A DNA stretch of 33,329 nucleotides, from assembly GCF_023284005.1 (NCBI RefSeq), contig NZ_JAKIKS010000062.1:1-33329 (forward strand), given 5' to 3'. A program made the translations under genes and the position numbers. Below, in pieces: positions 7,866 to 17,302 of the stretch. Position 1 is the stretch's first letter. Every line of letters starts with the position of its first letter. The notes beneath the pieces were generated by a model, which saw only the letters and a list, made by a program, of their open reading frames with translations, was not told where the DNA came from and made no database searches. The stretch comes from Shewanella surugensis (GTDB lineage: Bacteria > Pseudomonadota > Gammaproteobacteria > Enterobacterales > Shewanellaceae).

Positions 7866-9698
7866 ATGAAGCGTGTTTTTACTATTTTATTACTTGGTTT
7901 CTCGGGATCTTTGCTGGCATTAAATCTTCATGCTGATGAACTATGGATAACGACCGATGCAGATGCACTCACCGTTTTAAAGCAAGTCAATGCAACCATT
8001 CAAATGCCCAGCAGTCCTGATAATTTACAGCATAAGATGATCGCTAAAATATCAGATAAACAAGTGTTAACCCTGAGTCAGCTGATGCATGAAAGTCATC
8101 AACGTTGTGGAGGATTTACTGTTCATGATTCTGAGGCCGAAGCTTATGCAGCCAGTCAACTTCCGGTGCATTCATTAGCATTTAATCCCCCACCAATCAA
8201 TCAAGCAGAGAAAGTTCACTCTGCCTTGCCTCTATTGTCTAATGCCAGTTTATTAGCATCCATCAGTACCTTGTCGGCTTTTGATAATCGCTATTATAAT
8301 TCGACTCAAGGTGTCAGTGCCGCACAATGGGTGGGTGATACATGGAGTCAACTCAGTAGTAATGAGAGTTGGGCAAGTATGAGTTATTTCCCTCATGCTT
8401 CATGGTCTCAAGATTCAGTGGTGTTAACCTTAACAGGTAGTGAAATGCCTGATGATATCATTGTTATTGGAGGTCACTTAGACTCCATTAGTAACTCAGG
8501 CTCTGGAAATAACATGCAGGCACCAGGGGCTGATGATAATGCTTCAGGGATAGCGACATTGACAGAAGTTATTCGGGTATTTATGACTCAAGGCATTCAG
8601 CCAAAACGTACCATAAAATTTATGGGGTATGCTGCTGAAGAGGTTGGGTTACGGGGGAGTGGTGAAATTGCCAGTCAGGCATCAAGTGACAATGATAATG
8701 TCATAGCCGTGATGCAATTGGATATGACCGGTTATATTGGCAGTAGTGAAGACATTGTTTTTATGGATGACTATACAGATTCTGGTCTTAATGCTTATTT
8801 AATGAGCTTGCTTGATACTTATCTACCCAATGTTAATTATGGCTCGGATAGCTGTGGTTATGGTTGCTCAGATCATGCCTCTTGGCATAACTTAGGCTAC
8901 CCAGCAAGTATGCCTTTTGAGTCTAGAATGAACGATTACAATAATTATATTCACACCATTAATGATACTGAAGATAAATTAGATGCCACTGGTGCTCATG
9001 CGCTTAATTTTGCAAAGTTGGCGATAATTTTCGCAATCGAGCTTGGTTTTAATACCGAGGCAGGCAGTGATAACAGTATTCCGTTAGAAAATGATGTGCC
9101 CGTCACTAACTTATCAGGAGCAAAAGACAGTGAAGTCAATTATGTCTTGTCGGTACCTGCGTTAGCCAATTCAGTGAAGATCAGTATCGCGGGTGGAACT
9201 GGGGATGCTGATGTATACGTGAAATTAGGTACAAGGCCAACAATCAATGATTATGATTGCCGTCCATATGTGGGTGGCAATGATGAAAGTTGTAACTTTA
9301 CCCCAGATGCTGCAGGCGATTACTATGTGATGGTGCGTGGTTACTCGAGTTATTCAGGTATGACATTACTCGGCTCATACAGTGAAGGCAATGGGGGTGG
9401 GGATAGTGGTGGTTGGTTGGACCTATCAGCGAGTACTGGAGAATGGCTTTATTATGAAATCACAGTGCCTAATGGTGCACAATCCTTGTTAGTGTCGACG
9501 ACTGGAGGATCCGGAGATACTGATTTATACGTCAGGCAGGTAGGGCAACCGGATCAATCTAACTATGATTGCCGTCCGTTTAAAAGTGGCAATGAAGAAA
9601 CCTGTACGATTAACTCACCCGCTGCAGGAACTTGGTATATCGGCGCGCATGCGTATAGTAGTTTTGCGACTGTGGATTTAAGTTGGAAGGCGCAATAA
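7866..9698 (+). CDS. Secreted M28 leucine aminopeptidase with two PPC domains
   Basis: A 610-residue exported enzyme: signal peptide (1 to about 23), propeptide-like region to about 130, M28 catalytic domain, then two pre-peptidase C-terminal domains at about 405-502 and 515-610. The di-zinc site of Vibrio proteolyticus aminopeptidase is complete with a constant offset of 107: H204, D224, E259, D286 and H363, with E258 as general base and C330/C334 as the known disulfide. It should remove N-terminal hydrophobic residues from peptides outside the cell. The PPC domains are usually cleaved off during secretion. Start ATG follows GAAAGGAAAAT. A strong terminator follows. Confidence 0.95.
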   Translation: MKRVFTILLLGFSGSLLALNLHADELWITTDADALTVLKQVNATIQMPSSPDNLQHKMIAKISDKQVLTLSQLMHESHQRCGGFTVHDSEAEAYAASQLPVHSLAFNPPPINQAEKVHSALPLLSNASLLASISTLSAFDNRYYNSTQGVSAAQWVGDTWSQLSSNESWASMSYFPHASWSQDSVVLTLTGSEMPDDIIVIGGHLDSISNSGSGNNMQAPGADDNASGIATLTEVIRVFMTQGIQPKRTIKFMGYAAEEVGLRGSGEIASQASSDNDNVIAVMQLDMTGYIGSSEDIVFMDDYTDSGLNAYLMSLLDTYLPNVNYGSDSCGYGCSDHASWHNLGYPASMPFESRMNDYNNYIHTINDTEDKLDATGAHALNFAKLAIIFAIELGFNTEAGSDNSIPLENDVPVTNLSGAKDSEVNYVLSVPALANSVKISIAGGTGDADVYVKLGTRPTINDYDCRPYVGGNDESCNFTPDAAGDYYVMVRGYSSYSGMTLLGSYSEGNGGGDSGGWLDLSASTGEWLYYEITVPNGAQSLLVSTTGGSGDTDLYVRQVGQPDQSNYDCRPFKSGNEETCTINSPAAGTWYIGAHAYSSFATVDLSWKAQ

Positions 9699-9733
9699 TT
9701 TATTACGCTTTACAGGATTGATGAATGATAACG

Positions 9734-9768
9734 AACAAACCCACTTTTATGTGGGTTTGTTTTTTTTA
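9734..9768. terminator. Bidirectional rho-independent terminator between aminopeptidase gene and putA
   Basis: AACAAACCCAC (9734-9744) pairs with GTGGGTTTGTT (9751-9761) across a six-base loop, followed by a T run on the plus strand. It serves the aminopeptidase gene and sits 6 bases from the putA stop, so it may also end putA transcripts. Confidence 0.9.
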
Positions 9769-9773
9769 TCAAA

Positions 9774-12700
9774 TTATTTTTCTAACCAGTCATCACTATC
9801 GCCCAGAGATAATAGGGTGGCATTGCCACCGATTGCGGTAATGTTATTGGTACGGGTTTTTTCGGTCACGAATCGAGTCAAATAATGCGGGCCGCCCGCT
9901 TTGGGTCCCGTGCCAGATAGGCCTTGTCCCCCGAAAGGCTGTACCCCGACAACCGCGCCAATTTGATTACGATTGATATAGACGTTGCCGACATTAACGC
10001 GATCAGCCAAGTTTAAAGCATGACTTTCATTACGACTGTGGATCCCAAGAGTCAGTCCAAAACCAGTGCTATTGATATCGTCGATGATTTGATTTAGTTT
10101 AGCCGCAGGGTAGCGGATCACATGTAAAATAGGGCCGAAATGCTCTTTGCTGAGAACCTTAATAGATTCGACTTCAACAGCTGTTGGCGAGACAAAATGT
10201 CCATGCTCTGTCCCATCAGGGAGCGTGATGGATTTTAATAACTGACCTGTTTGCGTGATATGATCAATATGGGCACTGAGGTTGGCTTGGGCTGTAGCAT
10301 CGATAACGGGGCCAACATCGGTTTTTATCAGGCTAGGATCGCCAATACTGAGCTCATCCATGGCCCCTTTCATTACTTCAATGACACGTTCGGCAATATC
10401 TTCTTGCAAATATAACACTCGCAATGCAGAGCAACGTTGTCCCGCACTGGTAAAGGCTGATGAAATAACATCATTGATCACTTGTTCTGGTTGAGAAGTC
10501 GAATCTACTACCATGGCATTTTGACCTCCCGTTTCAGCGATCAAAGGAATGATCGGGCCTTCGCGGTTGGCTAAGGTGATATTGATCCGTTTCGCTGTTT
10601 GAGTCGAGCCTGTGAAGCAGACGCCGCCGATACGTTCATCACTTGTAATCGCTGCGCCAACAGTGGCACCAGTTCCCGGTAAAAACTGTAATACATCAAC
10701 AGGAATACCTGCTTGGTGAGCGAGCTCTACTGCGCGATAGCCAATTAAAGAGGTTTGCTCCGCAGGTTTGGCAATAACAGTATTTCCTGCTGCGAGCGCT
10801 GCAGTAATTTGGCCTAAGAAAATCGCTAACGGAAAATTCCAAGGACTGATACAAATAAAAATACCTCGCCCTTGTAAAAAAAGCTCATTCAGTTCACCTG
10901 TGGGGCCATTTAATAACTGTGGTTTTGCCATCATTTTTGTGGCTTGCAGTGCGTAATAACGGCAAAAATCGACGGCTTCACGCACTTCATCTATGCCATC
11001 CTGAATGCTTTTCCCAGCCTCTCGAGTGCATAGTGCAATGAGTTCACAGCGGTTTTCTTCAAGCAAATGAGCTAATTTGTTTAGGGCGTTAGCACGGACT
11101 TCAACGGGGGTTCTTGACCAGCGATGAAAAGACTTGCTGGCACTATCAAGGGCACTTTCAATGGCCTTGTCATCAGAAAATATGACTTTTCCCACTGATA
11201 ACTGAGTGTTAAATGGACTGGTAATGGTAATGGTAATGCAGTCCCCCTGTAAACGTTTTCCATCCACTAAAGGCGCGGCTGACCACTGAGTGTGATTAAA
11301 TTGATTGATAGCACCTAAGAAAGGCTTGGCTTCAGAAGCAATATTAAGATTTAATCCTTTTGAGTTCTGACGTCCATCATCAAAAATAAGCGCGGGTAAT
11401 GTAATCCTTTCATTAGCCAATGTCTTATGTTTTTTCAGGCTAATAACAGGGTGTGTTATGAGCGAATGGATTGGGGTTTTAGGATCAATCAGCTTGTGAA
11501 CGAAAGACGTATTAGCTCCATTTTCTAATAGGCGGCGAACTAAATAGGGCAGCAAATCTTTATGGGCACCCACAGGCGCGTAAATTCGGACGCTGATGGA
11601 TTTGTTTTCAGTTAAAAGAGTATCGTACAGCTCTTCGCCCATGCCATGAAGACGTTGGAATTCATGTTGGCGATCGCCTGCCATATAGGTGATGCTGGCA
11701 ACTGTTTGCGCATTATGACTGGCAAATTGCGGGTAGATAGCACCTTTAGTCGCATCGGATAACAAATAACGTGCACAGGCGAGGTAAGACACATCCGTTC
11801 CTGCCTTACGGGTGAACAAGGGGTAGCCCGCTTCGCCTTTTTCTTGCGCCCATTTCAGTTCGCTATCCCAGTACGCTCCTTTTACCAATCTAAGGGGAAT
11901 TTCATCACCTTGCTCTTTGGCTAAGTGAGTCAGCCAACACAAAACGGGAAGGGCGCGTTTAGAGTAGGCTTGAACGACAAGGCCGAGTAACCCCCAACCT
12001 CTTACGGTCTCAGATTGATAGAGCTGTTTGAAAAGTGTTAGCGATAATTCGAGTCTATCACCTTCCTCAGCATCAATAGAGATGCCGATATTTACTTTTC
12101 GTGCTTGAATGATCAGCCGCAGAAGGGTGTCGTAAAGTTCTGTTAAAACGCGCGCTTCATTAGCGACTTCATATCGTGGATGTAATGCCGATAATTTGAT
12201 GGAAATAGACGGTCTAGGTGCATCATTTTCATCATAGCGTTTTGATGCCAATGCATCGATGGTTTGGCTATAATCTTGAAAATATTGCTGTGCATCGGCC
12301 TGTGTGAGTGCCGCTTCACCTAACATGTCATAGCTGTGGGTATAGCCCATTTTGCGTTTGGCTTCACTGTTTTTTAAGGCTTCTTTGATGCTACGCCCTA
12401 ATACAAACTGTTTACCCATTATTTTCATTGCTGCGAGCATGGCTTGACGGATCACTGGTTCACCCATTCGATTCACTAAGCGATTCAGGAGGTGGCTGGG
12501 CTTTCCATTGGTATTCTTATCAAGCTTGACGATTTTACCCGTCAGCATTAATCCCCAAGTTGATGCATTGACTAAGACTGAATCACTTTGGCGTAAATGC
12601 TCATCCCATTGGGCACCTGACAGTTTATCTTGGATAAGGGCGTCGGCGGTCGCACTGTCAGGGATCCTAAGTAGTGCTTCTGCGAGACACATTAAAATAA

Positions 12701-12971
12701 TGCCCTCTTGGGTGTCTAAGCTATATTGCTGCAAAAAGGCATCGATGCCGACAGAGAGTCCTTTTTTATCGTATTGACGCACTTGCTTCACTAAGGCTTC
12801 AGAGCGTGCATGAATAGCGTTAATAGCTTCAACTGAAGTCGGGACTAAGGTAATAAGTTCAGATAAATAGGCTTCTTCATCGACAATGTAATTATCACTA
12901 ATGGCATTAAATAACAGATCAAGATTGGCAGAGTTATAGAAACCGGAGAGAAGCTGGCTGGCTTTAAACAT
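9774..12971 (-). CDS. putA: Bifunctional proline dehydrogenase / L-glutamate-gamma-semialdehyde dehydrogenase
   Basis: About 1065 residues; oxidises proline to pyrroline-5-carboxylate with FAD, then the semialdehyde to glutamate with NAD+. Proline dehydrogenase barrel motifs: ISIDAEEGDRLELSL, RLVKGAYWDSE, YPQFASHNAQTV and the C-terminal RIYAPVGAHKDLLPYLVRRL. Aldehyde dehydrogenase motifs: SPWNFPLAIF, ETGGQNAM and SAGQRCSALR with catalytic cysteine 847 (codon at 10431-10433). I start at MFKASQLL (12971), where GGAA lies upstream, rather than 24 bases earlier. Unlike the 1320-residue E. coli protein it has no N-terminal ribbon-helix-helix domain, so it should not repress its own gene. Confidence 0.95.
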   Translation of the reverse strand: MFKASQLLSGFYNSANLDLLFNAISDNYIVDEEAYLSELITLVPTSVEAINAIHARSEALVKQVRQYDKKGLSVGIDAFLQQYSLDTQEGIILMCLAEALLRIPDSATADALIQDKLSGAQWDEHLRQSDSVLVNASTWGLMLTGKIVKLDKNTNGKPSHLLNRLVNRMGEPVIRQAMLAAMKIMGKQFVLGRSIKEALKNSEAKRKMGYTHSYDMLGEAALTQADAQQYFQDYSQTIDALASKRYDENDAPRPSISIKLSALHPRYEVANEARVLTELYDTLLRLIIQARKVNIGISIDAEEGDRLELSLTLFKQLYQSETVRGWGLLGLVVQAYSKRALPVLCWLTHLAKEQGDEIPLRLVKGAYWDSELKWAQEKGEAGYPLFTRKAGTDVSYLACARYLLSDATKGAIYPQFASHNAQTVASITYMAGDRQHEFQRLHGMGEELYDTLLTENKSISVRIYAPVGAHKDLLPYLVRRLLENGANTSFVHKLIDPKTPIHSLITHPVISLKKHKTLANERITLPALIFDDGRQNSKGLNLNIASEAKPFLGAINQFNHTQWSAAPLVDGKRLQGDCITITITSPFNTQLSVGKVIFSDDKAIESALDSASKSFHRWSRTPVEVRANALNKLAHLLEENRCELIALCTREAGKSIQDGIDEVREAVDFCRYYALQATKMMAKPQLLNGPTGELNELFLQGRGIFICISPWNFPLAIFLGQITAALAAGNTVIAKPAEQTSLIGYRAVELAHQAGIPVDVLQFLPGTGATVGAAITSDERIGGVCFTGSTQTAKRINITLANREGPIIPLIAETGGQNAMVVDSTSQPEQVINDVISSAFTSAGQRCSALRVLYLQEDIAERVIEVMKGAMDELSIGDPSLIKTDVGPVIDATAQANLSAHIDHITQTGQLLKSITLPDGTEHGHFVSPTAVEVESIKVLSKEHFGPILHVIRYPAAKLNQIIDDINSTGFGLTLGIHSRNESHALNLADRVNVGNVYINRNQIGAVVGVQPFGGQGLSGTGPKAGGPHYLTRFVTEKTRTNNITAIGGNATLLSLGDSDDWLEK

Positions 12972-13141
12972 AGCGATTATTTCCATTTTACCCATTAGCC
13001 AGTATAAAGCGGCGCTTTTATTGGATTAGGGCTTGTTTTTGTATTTTGTATTTTGTATACAATATGTGATTATTTAAACGAGAGTATAACGACAAAATAT
13101 TGTGAGGAACAAGAGGAAAAGTTGTTATTTTTTTTGGGAAT

Positions 13142-13171
13142 AAAAAAGCCAATGCAAATAGCATTGGCTTT
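13142..13171 (-). terminator. Rho-independent terminator after the SH3/anchor gene
   Basis: On the minus strand AAGCCAATGC pairs with GCATTGGCTT across a five-base loop (13156-13160) and is followed by a T run. It lies 40 bases after the stop at 13211. Confidence 0.85.
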
Positions 13172-13210
13172 AGAAGAAGGTGGGGTTGCCTTGTTATAAT
13201 AAGATTTTGA

Positions 13211-13786
13211 TTACCAACTATTTTTCTTTTTACGAGTCGGTCTTGGTAAGTAAACAAGGACCATGCCAAAAATAAGGCCAATACCTGCGATGATGCCTCC
13301 TTGTTTCCACATTTCAAAGCGTTCATTTTTTTGCATATGATCGAGCTTAGCGATGGCTTTATCTTTTTGAGTCGTCGTGGTCTCAAGAATAGCTTTTATT
13401 TTAGCGAGTTGAGATGTTACTTCACTCAGGTCTTGGACATTATTGTCATTAGAACCTAATGCTTGGCTTAGCTTAGCTTTTGTCTGTTCCAATTCTTTTT
13501 GCAGCTTAGGGTATTTAAAACGTAGGCTTTCATTCTTGGTTAAGAGTTTGCTCTCAACCCAGCCTTCTCGTCCTTTTTGATCGGTAACCTTACTATAGTC
13601 ACCTTGGGTTTCAGATAAAAAAGTGACACTTTGGCCTGCTTCAATACTGCCGAGTATACGGTATTGAGTCCCTGGTCCACCCAGCAGATAGAGATAGACA
13701 TCATCAGAGATATAGCGAGTTTGATTGGCCGCGAGTAAGCTTGGGGAGAGTAACATCAACCCCACTAAAGTCAGGAGTCTTAACAC
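13211..13786 (-). CDS. SH3-domain and membrane-anchor protein, YgiM family
   Basis: A 191-residue protein of the TIGR04211 (YgiM-like) family: signal peptide ending near residue 19, a bacterial SH3 domain at about 22-85 (VYLYLLGGPGTQYRILGSIEAGQSV and GWVESKLL), a coiled coil at about 90-160, one membrane helix at about 165-183 and a basic tail PRPTRKKKNSW. It is probably anchored in the inner membrane with its SH3 domain in the periplasm; its function is unknown. In E. coli ygiM is near ygiF and glnE, and CYTH and glnE genes are also nearby here. It ends in its own terminator. Confidence 0.88.
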   Translation of the reverse strand: MLRLLTLVGLMLLSPSLLAANQTRYISDDVYLYLLGGPGTQYRILGSIEAGQSVTFLSETQGDYSKVTDQKGREGWVESKLLTKNESLRFKYPKLQKELEQTKAKLSQALGSNDNNVQDLSEVTSQLAKIKAILETTTTQKDKAIAKLDHMQKNERFEMWKQGGIIAGIGLIFGMVLVYLPRPTRKKKNSW

Positions 13787-13870
13787 TTAGGGATTCTCAT
13801 CAATTTAATATAAGAGGACATGCTAGGGATTTAGCGTGCTGTTTGCAAGTGATACTGGCATTGTTAGCGT

Positions 13871-13905
13871 TAAAAACAAGAAGCCTGCTAAAGAGCAGGC
13901 TTCTT
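13871..13905 (-). terminator. Rho-independent terminator of the DUF47-pit operon
   Basis: AAGAAGCCTGCT (13878-13889) and AGCAGGCTTCTT (13894-13905) form a perfect 12-bp stem with a four-base loop; on the minus strand it is followed by GTTTTT. It lies 46 bases after the pit stop. Confidence 0.9.
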
Positions 13906-13950
13906 TGACATTGAAGATATTTCAATGATGTTATCTATTCAGAGCGCGAC

Positions 13951-15219
13951 TTAACCAAAAATGCCTTTAATGGTAAAGAAGAAAATGATAGACAGTCCAG
14001 CGCCAGCAGGCAGGGTAATAACCCAAGAGATTACAATGTTACGGACAACACCGAGGTTGATTGCCGCAATACCGCGGGCCATACCGACACCTAATACCGC
14101 ACCGACTAACGTTTGCGTGGTTGAAATGGGTAAGCCAGTACCCGAAGCAATCACCACCGTTGATGCCGCAGCAAGCTCGGCTGCAAAGCCTCTGCTTGGT
14201 GTTAAGTGAGTAATATTGGTACCAATGGTTTTCATGACGCGCTTACCGAAAATAGCAAGGCCCATGACGATACCGACACCGCCTAAAGGTAAAATCCACC
14301 ACACTAGGGGTGAGTTACTGCCAATTTCACCGCCGCTGTTAACAACAGCAACAACGGCTGCCAATGGACCAATAGCGTTGGCAACATCGTTCGAACCATG
14401 GGCAAAAGCCATACAACAAGCGGTCACAATCATCAAGATAGCGAAAACTTTCTCAACATTACCAAATTGGGTTTGACGATCGGCTTTAGCATCCATTTTT
14501 AAACGCTTAATCGCAATCATACCACCGAGAATAACCAATACAGATAGACCTACAGCCAGAGCGTAGGCTTGACCATTGGTAAAGTCAAAGCCTAAATGCT
14601 TTAGACCTTTTTTGATGGTCACCAATGCCATAACAAAGGCTGCCAATCCCATATAATAAGGGACATAACGCTTGGCATTATGCAAAGGATCATCGGTATT
14701 GAAGATGAGTTTTTGTACGCTTTGGAAGATGGCAAAGGCAATAAAACCTGAAATGGCGGGGGTGATAATCCACGACCCGACGATTCCACCGACTTTACCC
14801 CATTCAACCGCATCAGGACTCACACCCACGGCGGCAAAGCCAACGATGGCACCAATGATAGAGTGAGTGGTTGATACAGGCCAGCCGAGTGCTGAGGCTA
14901 ATATTAACCAAATACCTGCGGCCAGTAATGAAGCTATCATACCATACACTAATAACTGGGGATCATTAACGAAATAGGCGGAATCAATAATGCCTTTACG
15001 TATTGTACTGGTCACTTCCCCACCGGCGAGATAGGCTCCAGCAAACTCAAAAATCATTGCGATAATAATCGCTTGTTTAATGGTAATAGCTTTAGAGCCT
15101 ACAGAAGTCCCCATTGCGTTGGCGACATCGTTTGCGCCAATACCCCATGCCATTAAAAACCCAAATGTGGCCGCGATGGCGATTAGCCACGGGCCATTGG
15201 TGATTAATACATCAACCAT
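13951..15219 (-). CDS. pit: Low-affinity inorganic phosphate transporter, PiT family
   Basis: A 422-residue inner-membrane protein with the duplicated PiT signature: GANDVANAMGT at 28-38 and GSNDVANAIGP near 273-283, plus STTHSIIGAIVGF and its repeat STTQTLVGAVLGV. These repeats form the phosphate pathway of the cation-coupled PiT carriers. About 10 membrane segments are visible. It follows the DUF47 gene by 24 bases, the usual pairing. A Pho box precedes the pair and a strong terminator follows. Gene borders fit family length. Confidence 0.93.
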   Translation of the reverse strand: MVDVLITNGPWLIAIAATFGFLMAWGIGANDVANAMGTSVGSKAITIKQAIIIAMIFEFAGAYLAGGEVTSTIRKGIIDSAYFVNDPQLLVYGMIASLLAAGIWLILASALGWPVSTTHSIIGAIVGFAAVGVSPDAVEWGKVGGIVGSWIITPAISGFIAFAIFQSVQKLIFNTDDPLHNAKRYVPYYMGLAAFVMALVTIKKGLKHLGFDFTNGQAYALAVGLSVLVILGGMIAIKRLKMDAKADRQTQFGNVEKVFAILMIVTACCMAFAHGSNDVANAIGPLAAVVAVVNSGGEIGSNSPLVWWILPLGGVGIVMGLAIFGKRVMKTIGTNITHLTPSRGFAAELAAASTVVIASGTGLPISTTQTLVGAVLGVGMARGIAAINLGVVRNIVISWVITLPAGAGLSIIFFFTIKGIFG

Positions 15220-15243
15220 GTCACTGCCTTAATAATCTTATTG

Positions 15244-15924
15244 TTAGACGCGAGCTAGCATTAGCTCTAAACGAGAACCGACACGTTCTGCGAGATCGGC
15301 TAATTCACCTACCCATTCGATGATTTTATAAAGAAACATCACATCAATTGGGTTTAGCTCGTTTTCGATTGCAAATAATTGACGACGGATGTTGATTTGT
15401 AAACTATCCGTATCTTCTTCTATGCTATCGAGTTTGCTGATCATTTTTTCAACTAGTGTCACTTCACGACCACGAAAGCCTGTCTCTAACAAGTCATCGA
15501 GTTCGTTAATGGCTTCTTTGGCCATGCTAACAGCGTCAAGACAACGAGCCAGATAGGTCAAGAAGGGGGCTTGGATCACAGCCGGTACAAGGAGCTCTCG
15601 CCCAATGATTCGACCTGAAATATCTTTTGCTTTATTTGCTATTTTATCTTGCTGGGTGAGTAGCTCCAGTAAGTCAGTGCGTTCAACAGGCATAAACAAA
15701 CCACCGGGCAGTTTCAAGCGGATCTCACGTTTAAGTGAGTCAGCATCTCTTTCTGCTTGGCTGATTTTTTTACGCAGCTTAACGGCACTATCCCAGTCTC
15801 CTGATATAGTGGCTTCGAAAAAGGGGACAAGTAGGGATGAACAATCATATACTTTGTCGATATGTTCTTGTAGAGGCTTTATGGGCGATTTTGCAAACAC
15901 GCCTAAAATAGAGTTGACTGGCAT
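15244..15924 (-). CDS. DUF47 / TIGR00153 family PhoU-like protein
   Basis: A 226-residue all-helical protein of the DUF47 family, distantly related to PhoU. It begins MPVNSILGVFAKSPIKPLQEHI and has repeated acidic-helical segments such as KISQAERDADSLKREIRLKL, where the E-x-x-x-D pattern is the metal-binding signature of PhoU-like bundles. It is almost always encoded next to pit and is thought to control phosphate transport by the Pit protein. It is the first gene of the operon. Confidence 0.9.
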   Translation of the reverse strand: MPVNSILGVFAKSPIKPLQEHIDKVYDCSSLLVPFFEATISGDWDSAVKLRKKISQAERDADSLKREIRLKLPGGLFMPVERTDLLELLTQQDKIANKAKDISGRIIGRELLVPAVIQAPFLTYLARCLDAVSMAKEAINELDDLLETGFRGREVTLVEKMISKLDSIEEDTDSLQINIRRQLFAIENELNPIDVMFLYKIIEWVGELADLAERVGSRLELMLARV

Positions 15925-16098
15925 TGCCGTTTACCTATTTTGGTTATTCCATTATTGGAAAAGCGGGCGCATGTTAACCCAAGCGCCAACGTATTAAAAC
16001 TGTGTTTTTGTATAAATGGGCCAGTTTTTATTTTAACGGGTTAGTGAACAACTGTAAATCGCATCCTACGGCGTTTATATTACAAAAATATTACACGC

Positions 16099-16127
16099 AT
16101 GAAGGCTTAATGACAGTTTGATGAAAA
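16099..16127 (-). promoter_or_regulatory. Pho box with three 11-bp direct repeats, upstream of the DUF47-pit operon
   Basis: On the minus strand, TTTTCAT (16127-16121), CTGTCAT (16116-16110) and CCTTCAT (16105-16099) recur with exact 11-bp spacing. The middle unit is identical to the PhoB consensus CTGTCAT and the others match at 5 of 7. TAATAT at 16082-16077 is a suitable -10, 16 bases after the last unit. It points at the DUF47 gene (start 15924), so phosphate limitation should act on the pit operon. Confidence 0.7.
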
Positions 16128-16155
16128 TTTCATGATGGGGGATGTAAAAAATCAG

Positions 16156-17217
16156 ATGGCAATCGAAATAGAACTGAAATTGTTATTTCAAGAAAATAAT
16201 AAAAAAAACATTATAAATCTGTTTGATAACTTGAATGAGGCTGAATCTAAGCCGCTTGTTTTTCTCAAAAACCAATATTTTGATACGTCAGATTTACAAT
16301 TGCGGCGTTGGGATATGGGACTGAGAATTAGGGCGGAAGATGGTCGATTAGAGCAAACGATCAAGACTGCAGGAACGGTGGTGGGGGGGGTGCATAGTCG
16401 GCCTGAATATAATATTGATATTCAGAAAAATTTTCCTGACTTAACACTTTCCCCTAATACTATTTGGCCAAATAATACACAAGTCAGTCATATTAATGAT
16501 GCACTTCAGTGTTTGTTTAGTACAGATTTTAGTCGTCAATGCTGGCATGTTCACGTTAATCATACTGTCATCGAAGTCGCATTGGATCTCGGATCGATTT
16601 ATGTGGGTGAATTTAGCGAAACGATTTGTGAGTTAGAGCTCGAGTTAATTTCTGGTGATCCGGCTGAATTATTAACACTGGCTAAGCGGTTAGCGGCTAA
16701 AGTACCTGTGAGATTAGGAAAATCGAGTAAGGCTAAAAGAGGCTATCTATTAGCGGCAGAAGCGGGGATTATTGTTCAGAAACAAGGTGCAGGATCGGAG
16801 GTATTATTATCGGTATTAGAAGAGAAAGTGGATGCATTCTCTCACGAGAGAGATCATGAGATTAAAAGTAAGCGAGCATTTGATTGCGTAAAAATAGGGT
16901 TAGATTGCTGGTTGCAATGGGAAGATCTGCAGCTTAATCCATCGTTGTCCGATCCTAGGGCTTTATATTGTCAGTTTCAGCAGAACTTACAATTGCTACA
17001 AATTGTATTTTCTCAAGCTCAGTGTTTTTCTGCCGACAATAAAGCGATGTTTACGCATTTTATAAAAGAGGTTGATGCATTAAAAATTGGCCACATATCG
17101 TCATCGGAATGTATTAATGAAACCAATATTAAGGATGAAATATCTGCATTATTCAATAATCCACATTATGGATTATTGCAGATAATTTTGGTTAAAATAG
17201 CATTAAAAGCAATGTGA
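16156..17217 (+). CDS. CYTH domain protein, inorganic triphosphatase (YgiF-like)
   Basis: A protein of about 353 residues. The CYTH signature EIELK stands at the N-terminus (MAIEIELKL from 16156), followed by YFDTSDLQLRRWDMGLRIR and later ELELISGD, the acidic and basic residues that line the triphosphate tunnel. E. coli YgiF, encoded next to glnE, hydrolyses inorganic triphosphate. The C-terminal third has weak CHAD-like character but the protein is shorter than YgiF (433), so the CHAD part is reduced or truncated. Other in-frame starts at 16132 and 16135 have no better ribosome binding site. A run of eight G at 16383-16390 lies inside the domain; the frame is open. Confidence 0.85.
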   Translation: MAIEIELKLLFQENNKKNIINLFDNLNEAESKPLVFLKNQYFDTSDLQLRRWDMGLRIRAEDGRLEQTIKTAGTVVGGVHSRPEYNIDIQKNFPDLTLSPNTIWPNNTQVSHINDALQCLFSTDFSRQCWHVHVNHTVIEVALDLGSIYVGEFSETICELELELISGDPAELLTLAKRLAAKVPVRLGKSSKAKRGYLLAAEAGIIVQKQGAGSEVLLSVLEEKVDAFSHERDHEIKSKRAFDCVKIGLDCWLQWEDLQLNPSLSDPRALYCQFQQNLQLLQIVFSQAQCFSADNKAMFTHFIKEVDALKIGHISSSECINETNIKDEISALFNNPHYGLLQIILVKIALKAM

Positions 17218-17278
17218 TAAAAATAAGTTGGGGTGTTATGGTCTGACGGCTATCCCGAGTTTTACTTTATACTAGATG

Positions 17279-17302
17279 AAGAGGTACTATTCCTCTTTTT
17301 TT
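17279..17302 (+). terminator. Rho-independent terminator after the CYTH gene
   Basis: AAGAGG and CCTCTT form a six-base stem with a seven-base loop, followed by a T run. It overlaps the last codons of the convergent channel gene (stop at 17287). Confidence 0.7.

Noticed and set aside
13018..13386. 122-residue frame on the minus strand
   Set aside because: It overlaps the YgiM-like gene in another frame, crosses that gene's terminator and has no family resemblance.
13840..13862. Sigma-54-like element upstream of the pit terminator
   Set aside because: The GG and GC doublets are not both present and no gene starts nearby in that direction.
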